Shown here one piece after another: positions 1-11,109 of a DNA stretch of 64,000 nucleotides; the stretch's first letter is position 1; each line of letters opens with the position of its first letter. The position numbers were made by a program, and so were the translations under genes. Source of the DNA: Lasioglossum baleicum (lineage: Eukaryota > Arthropoda > Insecta > Hymenoptera > Halictidae); assembly GCF_051020765.1 (NCBI RefSeq), contig NC_134935.1, positions 18,663,579-18,727,578 of the forward strand, written 5' to 3'. A model generated the notes under the pieces. That model was given only the letters and a program-made list of their open reading frames with translations, made no database searches and was not told the origin of the DNA.

Positions 1-979
1 ATGTAAATAATGAAATAGAGTGTTTACGATAAGTACAACAGAGAATAACAATGTTGGAAAACCCAAAAATGCATGTATTAAATAGTCAATAAATTCGCGA
101 AGCAAGGGCTATGTTTGGCTTTATTTATTCGGCCAATAACAAAGTGGAAAAACACCATGTCAACGTAAAGCTTGGCTGGCCGTCATGCGAGCAAATTCGC
201 CGATAACGAACAAAAAGTCGGCGTGTTCGCCTCGAAACGGGGATATTTGTCGACAAATAACGCGCGTTGCGAGCGACCGACACCGAACAAGAAAAGAGAG
301 CAGGCGGCCGTCTATTCGTGGTGGCGAGTATCCGGCTCATAAGTGTATAAATCAGGAAGAGAAATGCCCGGCCGCTTATAGTCGTGCACGCTAACAAGAT
401 CGCGTTAATGTAAATCGGTGAAAAAACGTTTACAAGCGTGGAGTGAGGAGACGAGTACCCCGGAGGTTATTGCATATTCCCGGTAACGACGTGTGATTCA
501 GTTGACAAAGAGCCGTGCTCTGCTCTCTTCGCGGAGTCTCTCGAAGGTGTCTCTCAAGAAACTGTTCGAAAACGATACCATTCATAAGTCAACAAATATT
601 TCGAATCAATATAACGTAACAAATACCACCGAAATTATTGTTTAAAAGCATATTATCGAGCTTCTTTTACCCCTGAACCGGTTAATGCAGAAATGGTGCA
701 AGTCGAAACAGTTTAACATTGGATAAGATAAAGCGAATCAATGTTTTTATATTATATAATAATATATATCTGAAAAGCGTCTGAACGATGATGCTCGCTG
801 GTGGATCGCGCGGCGTTCGCGGCGCAGCACGACAACTCGCATCAAGGGCGATCAGAATCGATCCTTCATGGATTTCGCGGCGTGTATAGTCGTTCGCCTC
901 CGGGTATTCTGGAGCCGCACGCATCTCTCGGACGTGTGTAGTGTGCGCGCGCGATCCATTCTGGTGGCGGACGATAGAA
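1..979. other. unannotated non-coding stretch
   Basis: No gene is visible. Short open frames here are arginine-rich, match no family I know and have no splice context. Positions 684-720 resemble 35759-35795: both carry a TTAATGCA word followed by AGTCGAAACAGTTT and ATT. This may be a small dispersed repeat. Positions 750-775 are AT-rich (TATTATATAATAATATATA). Confidence 0.5.
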
Positions 980-1760
980 GGAAAGGGAGCTAACCGGAGC
1001 TAAACCCATTTATCGTTGCGGAGCGCACGGCGCTTTCAATGAGGCGTGCGCGCGCTGGAGTAGGACGGAGCAGGAAAAGCCGTGGAAAAACGAGAGAAAA
1101 GACTGGCCGCCGCGCGGCGTGGCCCGTACCTACGTCCACAAACGGAGACAGACGTACCGGGAAGAGGCGCAAAAGAAGGAGAACGCCGGAGAAAAGAGAG
1201 CAACCCGGTGAAACGGAGAGAGTATAAAACCCGGTGAAAGACAGAAAACGCGATCGAGACGAAGACGAACAGATCCAGCGTCCGAAAGAGGAACGAACAC
1301 AGAGAGGAACAGAGAAGGAGAGGGAGAAAGAGAGAAAGAGAGAGAGAGAGAGAGAGCAGGAGAGAAAAACAGACGAGAAAAGAGAGCGCAAGGATACCGT
1401 GCGAGCCCGTACACGCACGCACGCACACGCACGCACCGAGCGAGAGAGCAGCGCGTCCGAGCGAAAAAGAGAGCAGAGCGGAGACAGGGCGTGGTCCAGC
1501 CTTGCTCTTACTTATAATTATATTTATTCGCACAACGTATATGTACCTATAGCGATTGATATACGATCGCGTCGAGGTCTCGGCTTACCACGACGCGCGA
1601 CGCGCGACGCGACGAGGACTGCGCGTCCGACGCGCTCGCGATTCTACCCGAAGCCTCTTTTTGGCGTCGAACGCTGGTCCTCGCAGGTGGACAGTCATCC
1701 TAACCGGCCTCCCTCATAACATTTCAGGCAATCGCGAAGATCGTAGCCAGCGATCTTCCT
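980..1760. other. CpG- and purine-rich island
   Basis: The plus strand is strongly purine-rich (GA and GAA words) from about 1040 to 1500, with many CpG words. A (GA)n core lies at 1337-1356 and a CA/CG repeat at 1411-1437. Several overlapping frames stay open on both strands, but only because GA/CT repeats lack stops; their translations are R/E/K or S/L/F strings. Such islands often mark untranslated first exons or promoters in insects. A possible acceptor (ACATTTCAG) ends at about 1729, but no coding exon can be joined to it. The function is a guess. Confidence 0.3.
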
Positions 1761-2388
1761 AAAAAAAAAACAATTTGTAAGAGATAGTCACCGATCCTTG
1801 TAAAAGTCGTAGACACCGCCTACGAGATAACAAGCGCCTTGACCTTTCAGAAGAGTTCTCGATTTATTCAATGGCTTCGCACGTCTGATCAACACCAATA
1901 GGTGGTCTCGCTGCGATGGAGGTTTGGCAAATGTTTCCAATCATGTTGGGTGCCAGTGATGGTCCTAGCGAATCGTAAGAAAACAATGTTTACGTTGGAA
2001 CGATATTCTCTGGAATATTAGGACAATTCTTGGCGGGTATCTGAGATCTCGCGTTATTTCCGAACAGAAATATCTTTCATCGAGGTTTCGGGTAACGTGT
2101 GAAGTCAATTTTTAATTTATTCATGACCAGATAAGTGGAAATACTTCAAGTGTAATTTGAAAATATTTGTGATCATTATATGTATATACTAGGCTGTGGA
2201 TTTTTATGCGAGCCAAGAATTATTGTCGGTCTTATTTTCAACCTGTGAGAACTACATAGATATTTACTTTTCGTCTTGATAATATTAATGGGTTCGAAAT
2301 AATACAATAGTAATGGTCAGGTTTGTGTTTGATCTACCCACTTTTCGAATCATTAATGAAGAAAACTCCCTTCAATTATTGTAATCAT

Positions 2389-2612
2389 TTAACCCTTTGC
2401 ACTCGGAGCTATTTTAACACTAAAATTCAACATTTCTTCCGATCTAGAATAATTCCATCCCCTATGATTTTTTAAATTTCATAGATATGAAATAATAACT
2501 CGTACGATACCTAAATGTTTAATATTGTAATAATGTAAACAATATTTTGAATAATGGTGTACAGCAATTTTCAGTGGCGCCTCAGAATCACCATCCGAGT
2601 GCTAAGAGTTAA
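2389..2612. mobile_element. TTAA-flanked MITE, family F2
   Basis: A 224-bp element bounded by TTAA at 2389-2392 and 2609-2612. The left end reads TTAACCCTTTGCACTCGG; the right end, reversed, reads TTAACTCTTAGCACTCGG, giving an imperfect inverted repeat ending in GCACTCGG. TTAA targets and CCC-starting ends are typical of piggyBac-superfamily elements; the assignment is by ends only, as there is no transposase. The interior words GAGCTATTTTAAC and CAATATTTTG recur in the copy at 30911. Confidence 0.75.
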
Positions 2613-2616
2613 ATTG

Positions 2617-2806
2617 GCCGTGGAAGTTTATGCGTTTGTCAGGCATTTTCCGAAGCCCGTTGAATATAAAGTTGAATATTTACCGTAATTTTGTTTCATT
2701 TTCGATTCACTGAAAACCGATAGCGAAGAAAATTTGATCAGACTCCCGTTCCATTAAATTCTTCTAGAAAAAAAGTGAATTTGCATAAAATTCCTGCAGT
2801 CTGCTC
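2617..2806. repeat. decayed TGCGG-family copy
   Basis: The left end GGCCGTGGAAGTTTATGCG and the right end TTGCATAAAATTCCTGCAGTC resemble the two inverted ends of the TGCGG family (consensus TAGACTGCGGATCTTTATGCA). A second left-end-like word, AGGCTGTGGATTTTTATGCG, lies at about 2191. The true outer copy could therefore be 2191-2806, with the F2 element inside it. Confidence 0.4.
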
Positions 2807-3780
2807 GCCAAGTACATATCATCGTCTCCACGGTGACTTGAACGCGCGATAAGCAATGTCGCCGTTCGGGTAATTTCAATGCGTGGTTGAAACTGTCTCC
2901 GCGCTGCGCACGTTATAATTATACCCACATTTCTCTTCGCTATTCTATTAACGACACTGTATAGGCTGTACCATAATACGCGGAACCTGTTCCCAGAATA
3001 AATTTAGAAGTGAAAAAAAACTAATAAATAAAATGACATGCGTCGCGTTCGGCTACAGTGATCGATTTCATTCATCCAGTCGCTCGCAATGTCCGATATC
3101 TTGGGTACAACCTTGACGAATGCGATTGTATCTAATGATAAAACAATGTAGCATTTCTGCCTAGGCTAAGTCCATTTTCGAGTCGAATTGTGTCACAATC
3201 TATGCAATCAATTCTAATCAATAGACTGCGATGTCTATTATGCAGTTACAAGAATACAAAATTAAAAAGATATTAGAAGGATATAAGAATATTGTTATAG
3301 TATTTTCGACTTTTTCAGATTATTAAAACGGAACTTACATTTTCATTTTACTTCTGTTGACATTAGAAGAGACATTGCAAAAAGACATTATCATTTTACT
3401 TTGGTTTTTTACACTCATCTATGAAAATACATATATGAATCTATGAAAATGGGGCACGAACTTGTGCAATCATCTGATATATTCAGTAGAGTATTATATA
3501 ATATTATATGAACCGCGTAAAAGTCCAAATAGATTCAATCTTGTAATTCGTATAAGGCAACAAATACCCGTGACTATTAAGACAGGTTTAGTAATAATGA
3601 AAAAGGTAACCGAATTGCTGTTAGGAAAACAGGAAAAGGACAGCGATGATTTTTCGATTTTACGGGAACCGACCCCTTATCTCGGACAGAATTACGGTAG
3701 TCTCGGTTTCTATGTCCGCTCCACATACGCGGCCGATAATGAGCCGCGGCGCACACGCATTTCGCGATAACGCATAACGG
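2807..3780. other. AT-rich non-coding stretch
   Basis: Nothing codable is seen. The open frame at about 3462-3770 (102 codons) matches no family I know and has no codon or splice support. Positions 3829-3840, just downstream, form a short (CG)n run. Confidence 0.5.
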
Positions 3781-4976
3781 CTCGGGTACTTTCTCTGGAA
3801 CGCAACGCGCGTCCTTTAAGTCGCGCGAGCGCGCGCGCGCGATATGCAAATACCCCGATGGAAACTTTCCGTGCCGATCGAGGAAATTAACAGTGTTACG
3901 CAACGGCCGTCTCGGATCCTTTAAAACCGTCGTCCGCGAGATTTTTCCGTCTCCTCGCCGCGCCGCGCCGCGCCGTTTTAATTCCATCTGAAAAGAGGTC
4001 TTGCCGGCGGGACTGCAGGAAGCGGTGTACGCGAAATTCAATCGATTAACTAGTAAATCAGCCCGGTGTCCCGCCGATAGGGTGTACTTTTAGCGAGACG
4101 ACACGGTAGCGGAGCGGTTTCGAGTTCCTTATCAACGGGCGAGTCGCGGCCCGGACAGTGAACACGGTTTACTCGCTCGGCCGTAAATTTGTCGCGAACG
4201 GAACGACATCGTTCTGCATCGGACTACATCCACCCCTCCCCCTCCTCCTCTTTCTGTCAAGAGAGACATAAAGCGAGAAAGAGGTGCCCAAGCGCAACGA
4301 GCTGCACCGGGCAGCCAGGAAGCAGGGGAACGGAGGGAGGGGGAGGGAGAGAGAGAAAAAGGGAACGATAATCGACACGTGCAAACCTCCTAGGCGATTT
4401 CTAGCAGGTCTCAATGGACGCGAAAAGAAAAGAGAAAAATTCTTCCCCGCCGCCGATTCTCGGCGACGAGATCGGCATCGTTTCGACGAACCCGTTTTTC
4501 TCGCACACACCGCACCGTATGCGAGTCGCATACCATCGGCAAAGGAAGCCAGAAGGGCCGCAGGGAGAAAGTAGCCAGAGAAAGACCAGCAAAGACCAGC
4601 CCAAAGGGGGTTCGCGAGCCGTCCGCGTCCGTTCCCGGCCGATCGATCCCGGTCTGTCTCTGTGTACCTTCCAGGTGGCACTCATACACAAATTATGGTA
4701 ATGACCGATCGATTCCCTCTTCGGACGTTCCCTTGTCCCCTTGCGAGCACGAGCATCCCGCGAGGCTGCATGCCCTCGCCCATTTGCGTCCAATTGGTCG
4801 TGAACAGTACCTATTGCCGACGATACCCACCTTTGTTATTTTGATCCGACCAGCTACAAGACACACACACCGAGCCGAACGCTTCTCCCCTGGACGTAAT
4901 CCGTCTTCTGCACGGGGAAACGATGCGACGCGATCGTCTTCGCGATCGGGATCCACGATCTTTCCGTCAATCTTAC
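3781..4976. other. CpG-rich block with pentamer repeat
   Basis: GC-rich sequence with many CpG words. A (CGCCG)n pentamer run lies at 3957-3975 and a purine tract at 4325-4368 (GGGAGGGGGAGGGAGAG type). Overlapping frames at 4169-5043 are open on both strands and look like composition effects. The sequence at 4665-4705 contains an acceptor-like TACCTTCCAG and a donor-like ATGGTAATG, but the intervening 23 bases are not recognisable as an exon. Confidence 0.35.
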
Positions 4977-5158
4977 GAGAGCAGACTCCTTTTCCAGGAT
5001 TGCAAGGGTGCGGGATTCGCGTTCTCGTTTCTCGATAATACAAACATGGGGTTTTTCAGTTGTCAAAAACGCTAGATAAAAGATATTTTTTCGTTTACGA
5101 GGCGTAATTTGCATTATTCGGAAGCATACAACTGCGCATGTAGCTATTTTCATACGTG
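4977..5158. mobile_element. half copy of the 20.3-kb foldback element
   Basis: The words TCCAGGATTGCAAGGGTGCG, ATGGGGTTTTTCAGT, CGCTAGATAAA and CGTTTACGAGGCGTAATTT, then CTGCGCATGTAGCTATTTTCAT, follow in the same order as the reverse complement of the right arm of the element at 20281-20670. Only one arm is present, so this is a truncated or unpaired copy. Confidence 0.7.
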
Positions 5159-5193
5159 TCCAGTGTCCATGCATGGACACATTCACTGCTATA

Positions 5194-5240
5194 CATACAA
5201 TATGTATATGTATACATATGTATATGTACATATATGTATA
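5194..5240. repeat. ATGTAT-rich low-complexity tract
   Basis: A run of TATGTATATGTATACATATG-type words. It is followed at 5247 by TTAACCCCTTGACATACG, which resembles the left end of an F1 element. No matching right end was found (5398, GTATAGTTAA, is weak), so that end is not listed as a separate element. Confidence 0.6.
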
Positions 5241-5401
5241 ATCATTTTAACCCCTTGACATACGAATTAAATGGATTTCGCTGTGATCAGAGATCCTGTA
5301 TCTTTTACGTAAGCTTATTGCTAATATTTATTGTTAATTTAATATTGTTGATTTTTTGTGAACGTGTACGTTTCTCTAAGTCAAAGGACGAGTATAGTTA
5401 A

Positions 5402-6394
5402 GCAGTTTTCATATATGTGTACAGTGTACAGTGTACAGTCCTCCTTTTATTACACGAACATTGGCACTGCAGGATTAAGAAATGATTTATATGACAATTC
5501 CTATAAATATCAATCTTAAAAACTTTCTAATTCTCTTCGCTGAAGAGAAATTCCACTTTGACCTTACGAGTAAACTGCGGATATTTATGCACTTATGTGT
5601 CTTCTAAAATACTAGAAAATGTGAGCCAACTAAAAATTGGCAGATTTATTACTTTATTGTTACGACGAGGACTTTCGTGGCTGTGAGACAAAAAAACCTG
5701 TTTCTTATTCCGATCTTAATAACATATTGGAAATTATAATAACATAATGGAAAATTATGTAAAGATCTAGATAATTAATTTTTATATGCGTTATGCAAAT
5801 TGATATCGAGACCATTTAATTTTTAATTATCACTAGATTACGGATTAAGTGTGCTCGAAGAGCAGTCTAGTTATTACCATAAAAATAGGGGGTTTGTTGA
5901 AGACAAAGGAATTTCTTAACCAATAATTTTATAGAAAATTAATATTTGCCATATTAAACATACAGCGCTAAGATTAGCAGTATATTTTTAGCTACAGTAC
6001 ATTGCCAGACTAACCTAAAAATCTGCGACTTTCACGAGTCTCATGTTCAAGTGTCTTCACCGTGCATATACATAATTAACATAGACGTACAAAACGCATT
6101 GATTAAAGGCTCAGCTAAAAAAGACAATCAAAGGAGCACAGGCACAGGCTATCACAATTTCGACTAACAGCAATTCTTCAAAAATTTTCTTAAACCAATT
6201 TTTCGTTCACGTGAAAAAATCTCAACTCGTTTGCTTCAATTTCAAGAAAATTATGCAATTTTGAACCCTTAATATGTGTTCAATAAGAACCAATAAATGA
6301 CTGGATTACTTAAATAATGAAAATTCTGGAAGGAATACGTGGAGGAACTGTATAAGAACAATCTTTATGTATGTATTACGCTATTGTTGCGTAG
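5402..6394. other. AT-rich stretch with repeat fragments
   Basis: A short tandem of GTGTACA lies at about 5416-5437. A TGCGG-family left end (TAAACTGCGGATATTTATGCA) starts at 5571 without a clear partner. No gene is seen. Confidence 0.5.
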
Positions 6395-6395
6395 A

Positions 6396-6441
6396 CGGCC
6401 AACGACCGGCTACGACCGGCTACGACCGACTACGACCGACC
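6396..6441. repeat. decamer tandem repeat
   Basis: About four copies of a 10-bp unit, TACGACCGGC, with G/A variation in the later units, at the start of a GC-rich patch. The open frame that spans it is repeat-derived. Confidence 0.75.
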
Positions 6442-8603
6442 AACACGCGCCTCGGACGCCTCGACTGAACACCTGCGGCCGCACACAAAACACACAGACT
6501 CAAACGCCGGATTCGCTCTCGCGGAAAAAACATAAACACAGCGTCTTCGCCGAACTCGGCCCACGGCCTGTTTACAGTTCTTTCTCGCACGTTACAAACT
6601 TTTGAAGACGCGCAATTTCACAATATGTATACATAGATTATTAGAAAGCTTTTATATTTAACATATTTGCATAAATTCTCATTTTAATATCATAAATTAA
6701 TATACACATTAGCGAGCAAAGAATAGACATTAATAGAAATTTTGTAATGTTTTTTTGAGAGTCATTAACAAGTTGTTGAGAGAAATGCAATAAACGAGTA
6801 CACTCCGGTTGGCTACACAAGGGTTAAATACGATCGAATAGGTACTTCCCGCCAGAGGCGGTAGACTCTGTTAATATTAAACATTATTTTACTTTAGCGC
6901 GGACACGGACAATGTCGTAAGAAGCACACGACGTATCGGAGACGTCTTTGTACGTTAAGGAGTTAATTAATCCCGGATAAATAATGAAATGGGAAAAGTT
7001 GTCTTTCCAGTCTGCGCGGCGATCGATCAGCAATTTCTTCGCGATAAGAGCCCGCGGTCCGATAACGAGCGAACGACCGAATTAAGACAAATAAGTTACA
7101 TTGTTCGACGTGTATCGTGATCGAATCGTGCGGATTGGTTCGCGTGCTTTCGCGGCGCGGCGGTCTTTCACCGAAACACGCGAGCCGGAACCGTTTCGCG
7201 CGTGCGCGCGCCGAATAACGTCTCCGAATAACATTTACTCGGCCGAGCACGCATCGATCCGATATGAAAGCACGAGACAGCAAGCACGTCGAGATGTCGT
7301 ATCGCGTTTGAGACTCGCGTCACGTATTAGAGTCGAGAGACGGATTAAAATATCAAAGATCGACCGCAGCCTGTCTGCCGATTGCCGGAACAATCGCCGG
7401 CACGATTCTATCACGTCTTAAATTTATTCAAATTAACGAGTCTGGACGTTCTACGACTGCGACCGATCGGAAATTTCGCGACAAAGCGATTTCAGGGAAC
7501 CATTGGTTGACTCCGGAAAATTAGTAATTTTTTCAAATTATGAGTTAGGGGAATTAATTTACTAGCATCTTGAAACTTTGCACACAAGCAGAGAAATTAT
7601 GCGTAACAGAAAAGTATTTTTTTGAAGCTAAGTACTTCTCGTATTAAACGGGTGCAATCTGCCCTTGAAAAAATTTTAATATTTTCGTGAAATATCTCAA
7701 GAGCCACAAATGATATTTCAATAAGATTGAAACGAAAGTCGCATAATATTACATATTGTGTAAAAATGTTATTTTCTTAGCAATGCATTTAAACAATTTT
7801 TTTTTACTTGTGTACAATGTTCTATAATCATTTTTAATTTACGAATTCGATAACTTCCCTTGCGAGTAGCGCGTAAACAAATTTTTCTGAAATCGCTATT
7901 GCCTGTTTATCGGGGGTTGTCGATACTTGCAAATGTTATACCGGTGTATCAAATATCAGCAACAGAAGCGGAAGCCGGCTCGAACGTGGCTCGGTCTGCG
8001 CATCGAAAATTAGTTTCTCCCGCGGGAACGGGGCAAGAAAAGCTTGATTAAACTCTCGGCGAGATGGCAATCGCGATTTCACGCGACAACGGCGCTGCGC
8101 GGCGCATCTCGGGGGTCCGGTGGTTGCATCTCGGCGCTGCAGCCGTGTTTACTCGTTTGCTAAAGGCCTCTCGAACGGTATATCAGCGATCTTTTTTTTG
8201 TCGCGAAACCTTTCGAAACGTCCGCGCCGAGAAACGGGCATTTTTTCCGAATTCGCTGTATGTATCTCGCTATTACCATTAACGCACTCGTGACCTTTCG
8301 ATCGGCGAGACGCACGTGCGATACGCAGCCGCGAACACGATAAACCCACGAACCGATCGGACCGCTGCGCGCCGCGCACGTTTTTTCCGACACAAGAGTG
8401 AACGGTCTGTGAAACGCAGGTGCACCAGCTAATGGTCGATACAAGGTACTTTCAGCAGTACTCTTTCCCGATAACACGTTATCAAAGCCAGCCACAGCGT
8501 ACCGTTCTAGGAGAAAGCGACACTGCCCGTAAAATGATACTTTAGGGCACCTCGGAGGACCTCCTGTCTTCGTAATTCTTCTTCTCTGTTCCTTAGCGTG
8601 CCA
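6442..8603. other. non-coding stretch with TTAA-element end
   Basis: Positions 6745-6827 end in GGCTACACAAGGGTTAA and match 21820-21885 over about 70 bp (AGAAATGCA, then ATTGGCTACACAA-like words and GG-TTAA), so this is the right end of another TTAA family. Positions 6945-6966 (GTACGTTAAGGAGTTAA) could be a further decayed end. Positions 7100-7330 and 8040-8400 are CpG-rich with short frames that I do not recognise. Confidence 0.45.
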
Positions 8604-8730
8604 TTAACCCCTTGCCGTATTTTAACGAGTCACACTCGCGACGAAGATTTTAACAAAGTCTAACAGATATGGATGTTACGTGTTCCTTTTTAGATGAAGT
8701 AAAATTTGATTCGTTTGTAATCGATAAGCG

Positions 8731-9031
8731 TTAACCGTTTGCACTCCTTTGTCCACTGTGACTCGACATCAGAGAAAGAAAAATGTAAATAAAATGGATT
8801 TTTATATGCATTTGGTTTCTTAACTTATTAAGAACTAGCTTATTAACTTATTAATAAATTACAACAACGTTTGAGAGAGTTATATTTGATATAATTAGTA
8901 AACAAAATTGTTTCAAATAAGTAGCAGCCAAGGAACTGTCCTTTCAAGTAAATTTCAAAGAAGACACTTAAAATAGTAGGGACTTGTGTTGACAACAAAA
9001 TTGAAACATAATTCGGAGTGCAAAAGTCTAA
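8731..9031. mobile_element. F2-like TTAA element nested in F1
   Basis: Starts TTAACCGTTTGCACTCC and ends GGAGTGCAAAAGTCTAA, giving an inverted repeat with the shared core TTTGCACTCC. It breaks the F1 host between AATCGATAAGCG and AAATAAATATAAGTAGCC. The ends resemble F2 but the interior does not, so it may be a related subfamily. Confidence 0.7.
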
Positions 9032-9104
9032 AATAAATATAAGTAGCCATACCAAAGATATACATTTTCTTTTCCCTTCTATGACATTTTCGGGGATAAA
9101 GATG

Positions 9105-9413
9105 TAGGATCCTTGACTCGTGGGTTCTACGAACTATGTATAGATCTTAAGGAGTGCGTGTCCATGTTATCGGTATGAATGAGTGTGTGTGTGTGTGTGT
9201 GGCCAGATCGTTTTCGGGGATTGAGATGCAGGGCTGTGCGTTGCGAGTCGTGAGAGCGTGAAGAGTCGTGCGAGAGGTCGAGTGGCGAGTGTAGAGTGAG
9301 ATAACGATCGAGCGAGTTTGTCATATAATTTTGTCTTATTAATTTTCTATCATTAAATATTATTGTTTTCACTTTCGTTTGAAAGAAAACTCCTTATTCA
9401 CCCAAGATCCCTA
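9105..9413. mobile_element. hAT-like MITE nested in F1
   Basis: A 309-bp insert flanked by TAAAGATG (9097-9104) and CAAAGATG (9414-9421), an 8-bp duplication with one change. The ends are TAGGATCCTTG and, reversed, TAGGGATCTTGGG. Other F1 copies show the unfilled site (32425 copy, reversed: GGGATAAAGACGTTCTAATCAC), so the insertion is well defined. An 8-bp duplication and TAGGG-like ends fit the hAT superfamily; P-type elements also make 8-bp duplications. A (GT)10 microsatellite lies at 9182-9201 inside it. Confidence 0.75.
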
Positions 9414-9466
9414 CAAAGATGTCTTAATCACTGTAACTGTAAAGAAAATCGTACGGCAAGAAGAAA

Positions 9467-10024
9467 TTATTTGCAATCATTTCATTACTAGACCGTGGAT
9501 CTTCACGAAACTTATCATTTTCATGAATTATTTTGTACAGGGGGTTTGATACTTAAAATGATACTAAGTTTAGTGTTTATCTTTACTATAATCTTTATTA
9601 TAAAAAAAAATTTCCTTCGATTTCCTTCGAACGATTGTTCCGAGGGAGTGCTTTTTACATTTTGCGGCGAATTCGATCTCGGACACGGGAGAAAAACGAA
9701 AGAAGAATTCGCCGTGTGCTACAAGATATCATAATAGAAAAAAAGGGGGAATGAAGTGCGGGATGTTTGAACACCTCTCACGATTCCTTATCAATTTTCC
9801 TCCTCGTCAATTTACCTGTCCCGGCCCATTTTACATGCCTCTTCCTTCATTCCGAGCGCTCGGTCCGCTATTTGTTTCTTTAATGGCCTTCTCCACGCTA
9901 CCGAGCGTTCCCTTATCGCCGTATCAATCTGCGCGCGTTATATTCAATACAATCTGCCCCACCAATTGCATTACATCAGACACAGCTTTTTCTTCGGACG
10001 GAGCCGCCGCGCCGCTATCTGATA
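9467..10024. other. non-coding stretch
   Basis: A TGCGG-family left end (TAGACCGTGGATCTTCACG) starts at 9489, with no partner found. The 92-codon open frame at 9751-10029 has no recognisable domain and runs into the duplication at 10025. Confidence 0.45.
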
Positions 10025-10032
10025 ACTAGAAC

Positions 10033-10286
10033 CAGTGATGCCAGAATCATGGGTCGTGGGTTTTTTCCCCTCCGCTCGTTCAGCCGACTCGACCCCCCAC
10101 TATGACGCACTGTCGTCGCCACGTTGCTTCTACTGCGCACGCGCTACACACGAACGTATCTGTATCAGAGTATCTCGGCAGAGTAGACGACGGTGCGTGG
10201 CGACGACGGTGCGTCAGAGTGGGGGGTCGAGTCGGCTGAGCGAGCGGAGGGGAAAAAACCCACGACGCGTGATTCTGGCATCACTG
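10033..10286. mobile_element. hAT-like foldback MITE with perfect 8-bp TSD
   Basis: Flanked by ACTAGAAC on both sides (10025-10032 and 10287-10294). The ends are CAGTGATGCCAGAATCA and its inverse. Each arm is 91 nt (10033-10123 and 10196-10286) and the arms agree at 86 of 91 positions; the loop is 72 nt. An 8-bp duplication and CAGTG-type ends fit the hAT superfamily (established features); no transposase is present. High arm identity and an undamaged duplication suggest a recent insertion. The GC-rich arms would fold into a long hairpin if transcribed. The open frames inside are artefacts of the palindrome. Confidence 0.92.
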
Positions 10287-10294
10287 ACTAGAAC

Positions 10295-11082
10295 GGCCGT
10301 CCTTATCAGTCTCGCGAGTCGCCGGGGAACCGTTCCCCATTGAAAAAAGGAAAACGGAAGGGAAGCAAAAGAGAGAAGAGAATAGGGAGCGATGAGGTCG
10401 TTTCGCGTGGTTCTAACGATGAACGAGTCAATGTCGTGAGTCGATACAGTAATCCGCGAACACGGAGGAGACGCTTAAATACGGTTATCGCCTCGTAGTC
10501 GGCCGCCATCTTCTTCCTCTCGCACCAGAACGCGACATAACCTGTCTTTCATTTCGTCCCTCGTAATTGGAGAAGTGTACTTTGTGACCGTGGACTGTGG
10601 ACACCGGTAGACCGGGGCAGTGATTCACCCGGATGGTCTTTTCGATGATCCAGGCAAGTGCACGCTACTGGATACTTCAGTTTGATGGAACATAAAAGGG
10701 CAACTTCTCTTCTCGGTGTACGAAGTGTTCGGACGCGTCTACTGTCAGCCGAACGGGTCCAGGATAGTCTCGTGCATTTATAGCAGCGGTCTTCGAGAAA
10801 TGATAAAATGTAAGATTTATTAGAATATTACGCAGGCTTCTTTTCTTTTTCATTTGATCATCGCCTTCGGTTGTTTACGAGAGCTTGTGTACTGTGACGA
10901 ATGAAACTCTTTGTCCCCAACCCAATACTTTATTATAACATATGTGTGATTATATGATTTGTTGCGTCTGACGTAGCGAAAATTGTTTGAATCAACGGGT
11001 CATTATGAGAATTAATTAGCTGTTGTGGATAAATAAGTTTGTCGCCCATACGCGACTGACATAGCAGTCGGCGCGTTAATCA
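10295..11082. other. CpG-rich stretch, weak promoter-like words
   Basis: A GCCGCCATCTTC word at 10502-10513 resembles a YY1/Pho-type site, and CCAGGCAAGTG at about 10650 resembles a GC-AG splice donor. Together they could mark a small untranslated first exon on the plus strand, but neither is specific and no coding exon follows. Confidence 0.2.
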
Positions 11083-11109
11083 CGGCGCGGCGAGGCGCGG
11101 CGAGGCGCT
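11083..11109. repeat. (GGCGCGGCGA)n pentamer-type run
   Basis: GCGCGGCGAGGCGCGGCGAG words, a variant of the dispersed (GCGGC)n pentamer repeat. Confidence 0.6.

Larger units (their letters stand above)
8604..9466. mobile_element. F1 TTAA MITE split by two inserts
   Basis: The outer element starts TTAACCCCTTGCCGTA and can be followed against the uninterrupted copy at 20015-20271: GTCTAACAGATAT, GAAGTAAAATTTGATTCGTTTGTAATC, then (after insert 1) GTAGCCATACCAAAGATATACATTTTC and GGGATAAAGATG, then (after insert 2) TCTTAATCACTGTAACTGTAAAGAAAATCGTACGGCAAG. The right TTAA is decayed. Insert 1 is 8731-9031; insert 2 is 9105-9413. Without them it would be close to the 257 bp of the intact copy. Confidence 0.8.

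Noticed and set aside
1730..1775. Micro-exon after ACATTTCAG with a donor at TTTGTAAGAG
   Set aside because: The 45-50 bases hold a poly-A run and encode nothing recognisable; both splice words are common by chance.
5247..5401. F1 element starting TTAACCCCTTGACATACG
   Set aside because: The interior does not match F1 and the proposed right end (GTATAGTTAA) is too weak.
10035..10343. 102-codon frame at 10.0-10.3 kb
   Set aside because: It lies almost wholly in the foldback element at 10033-10286.
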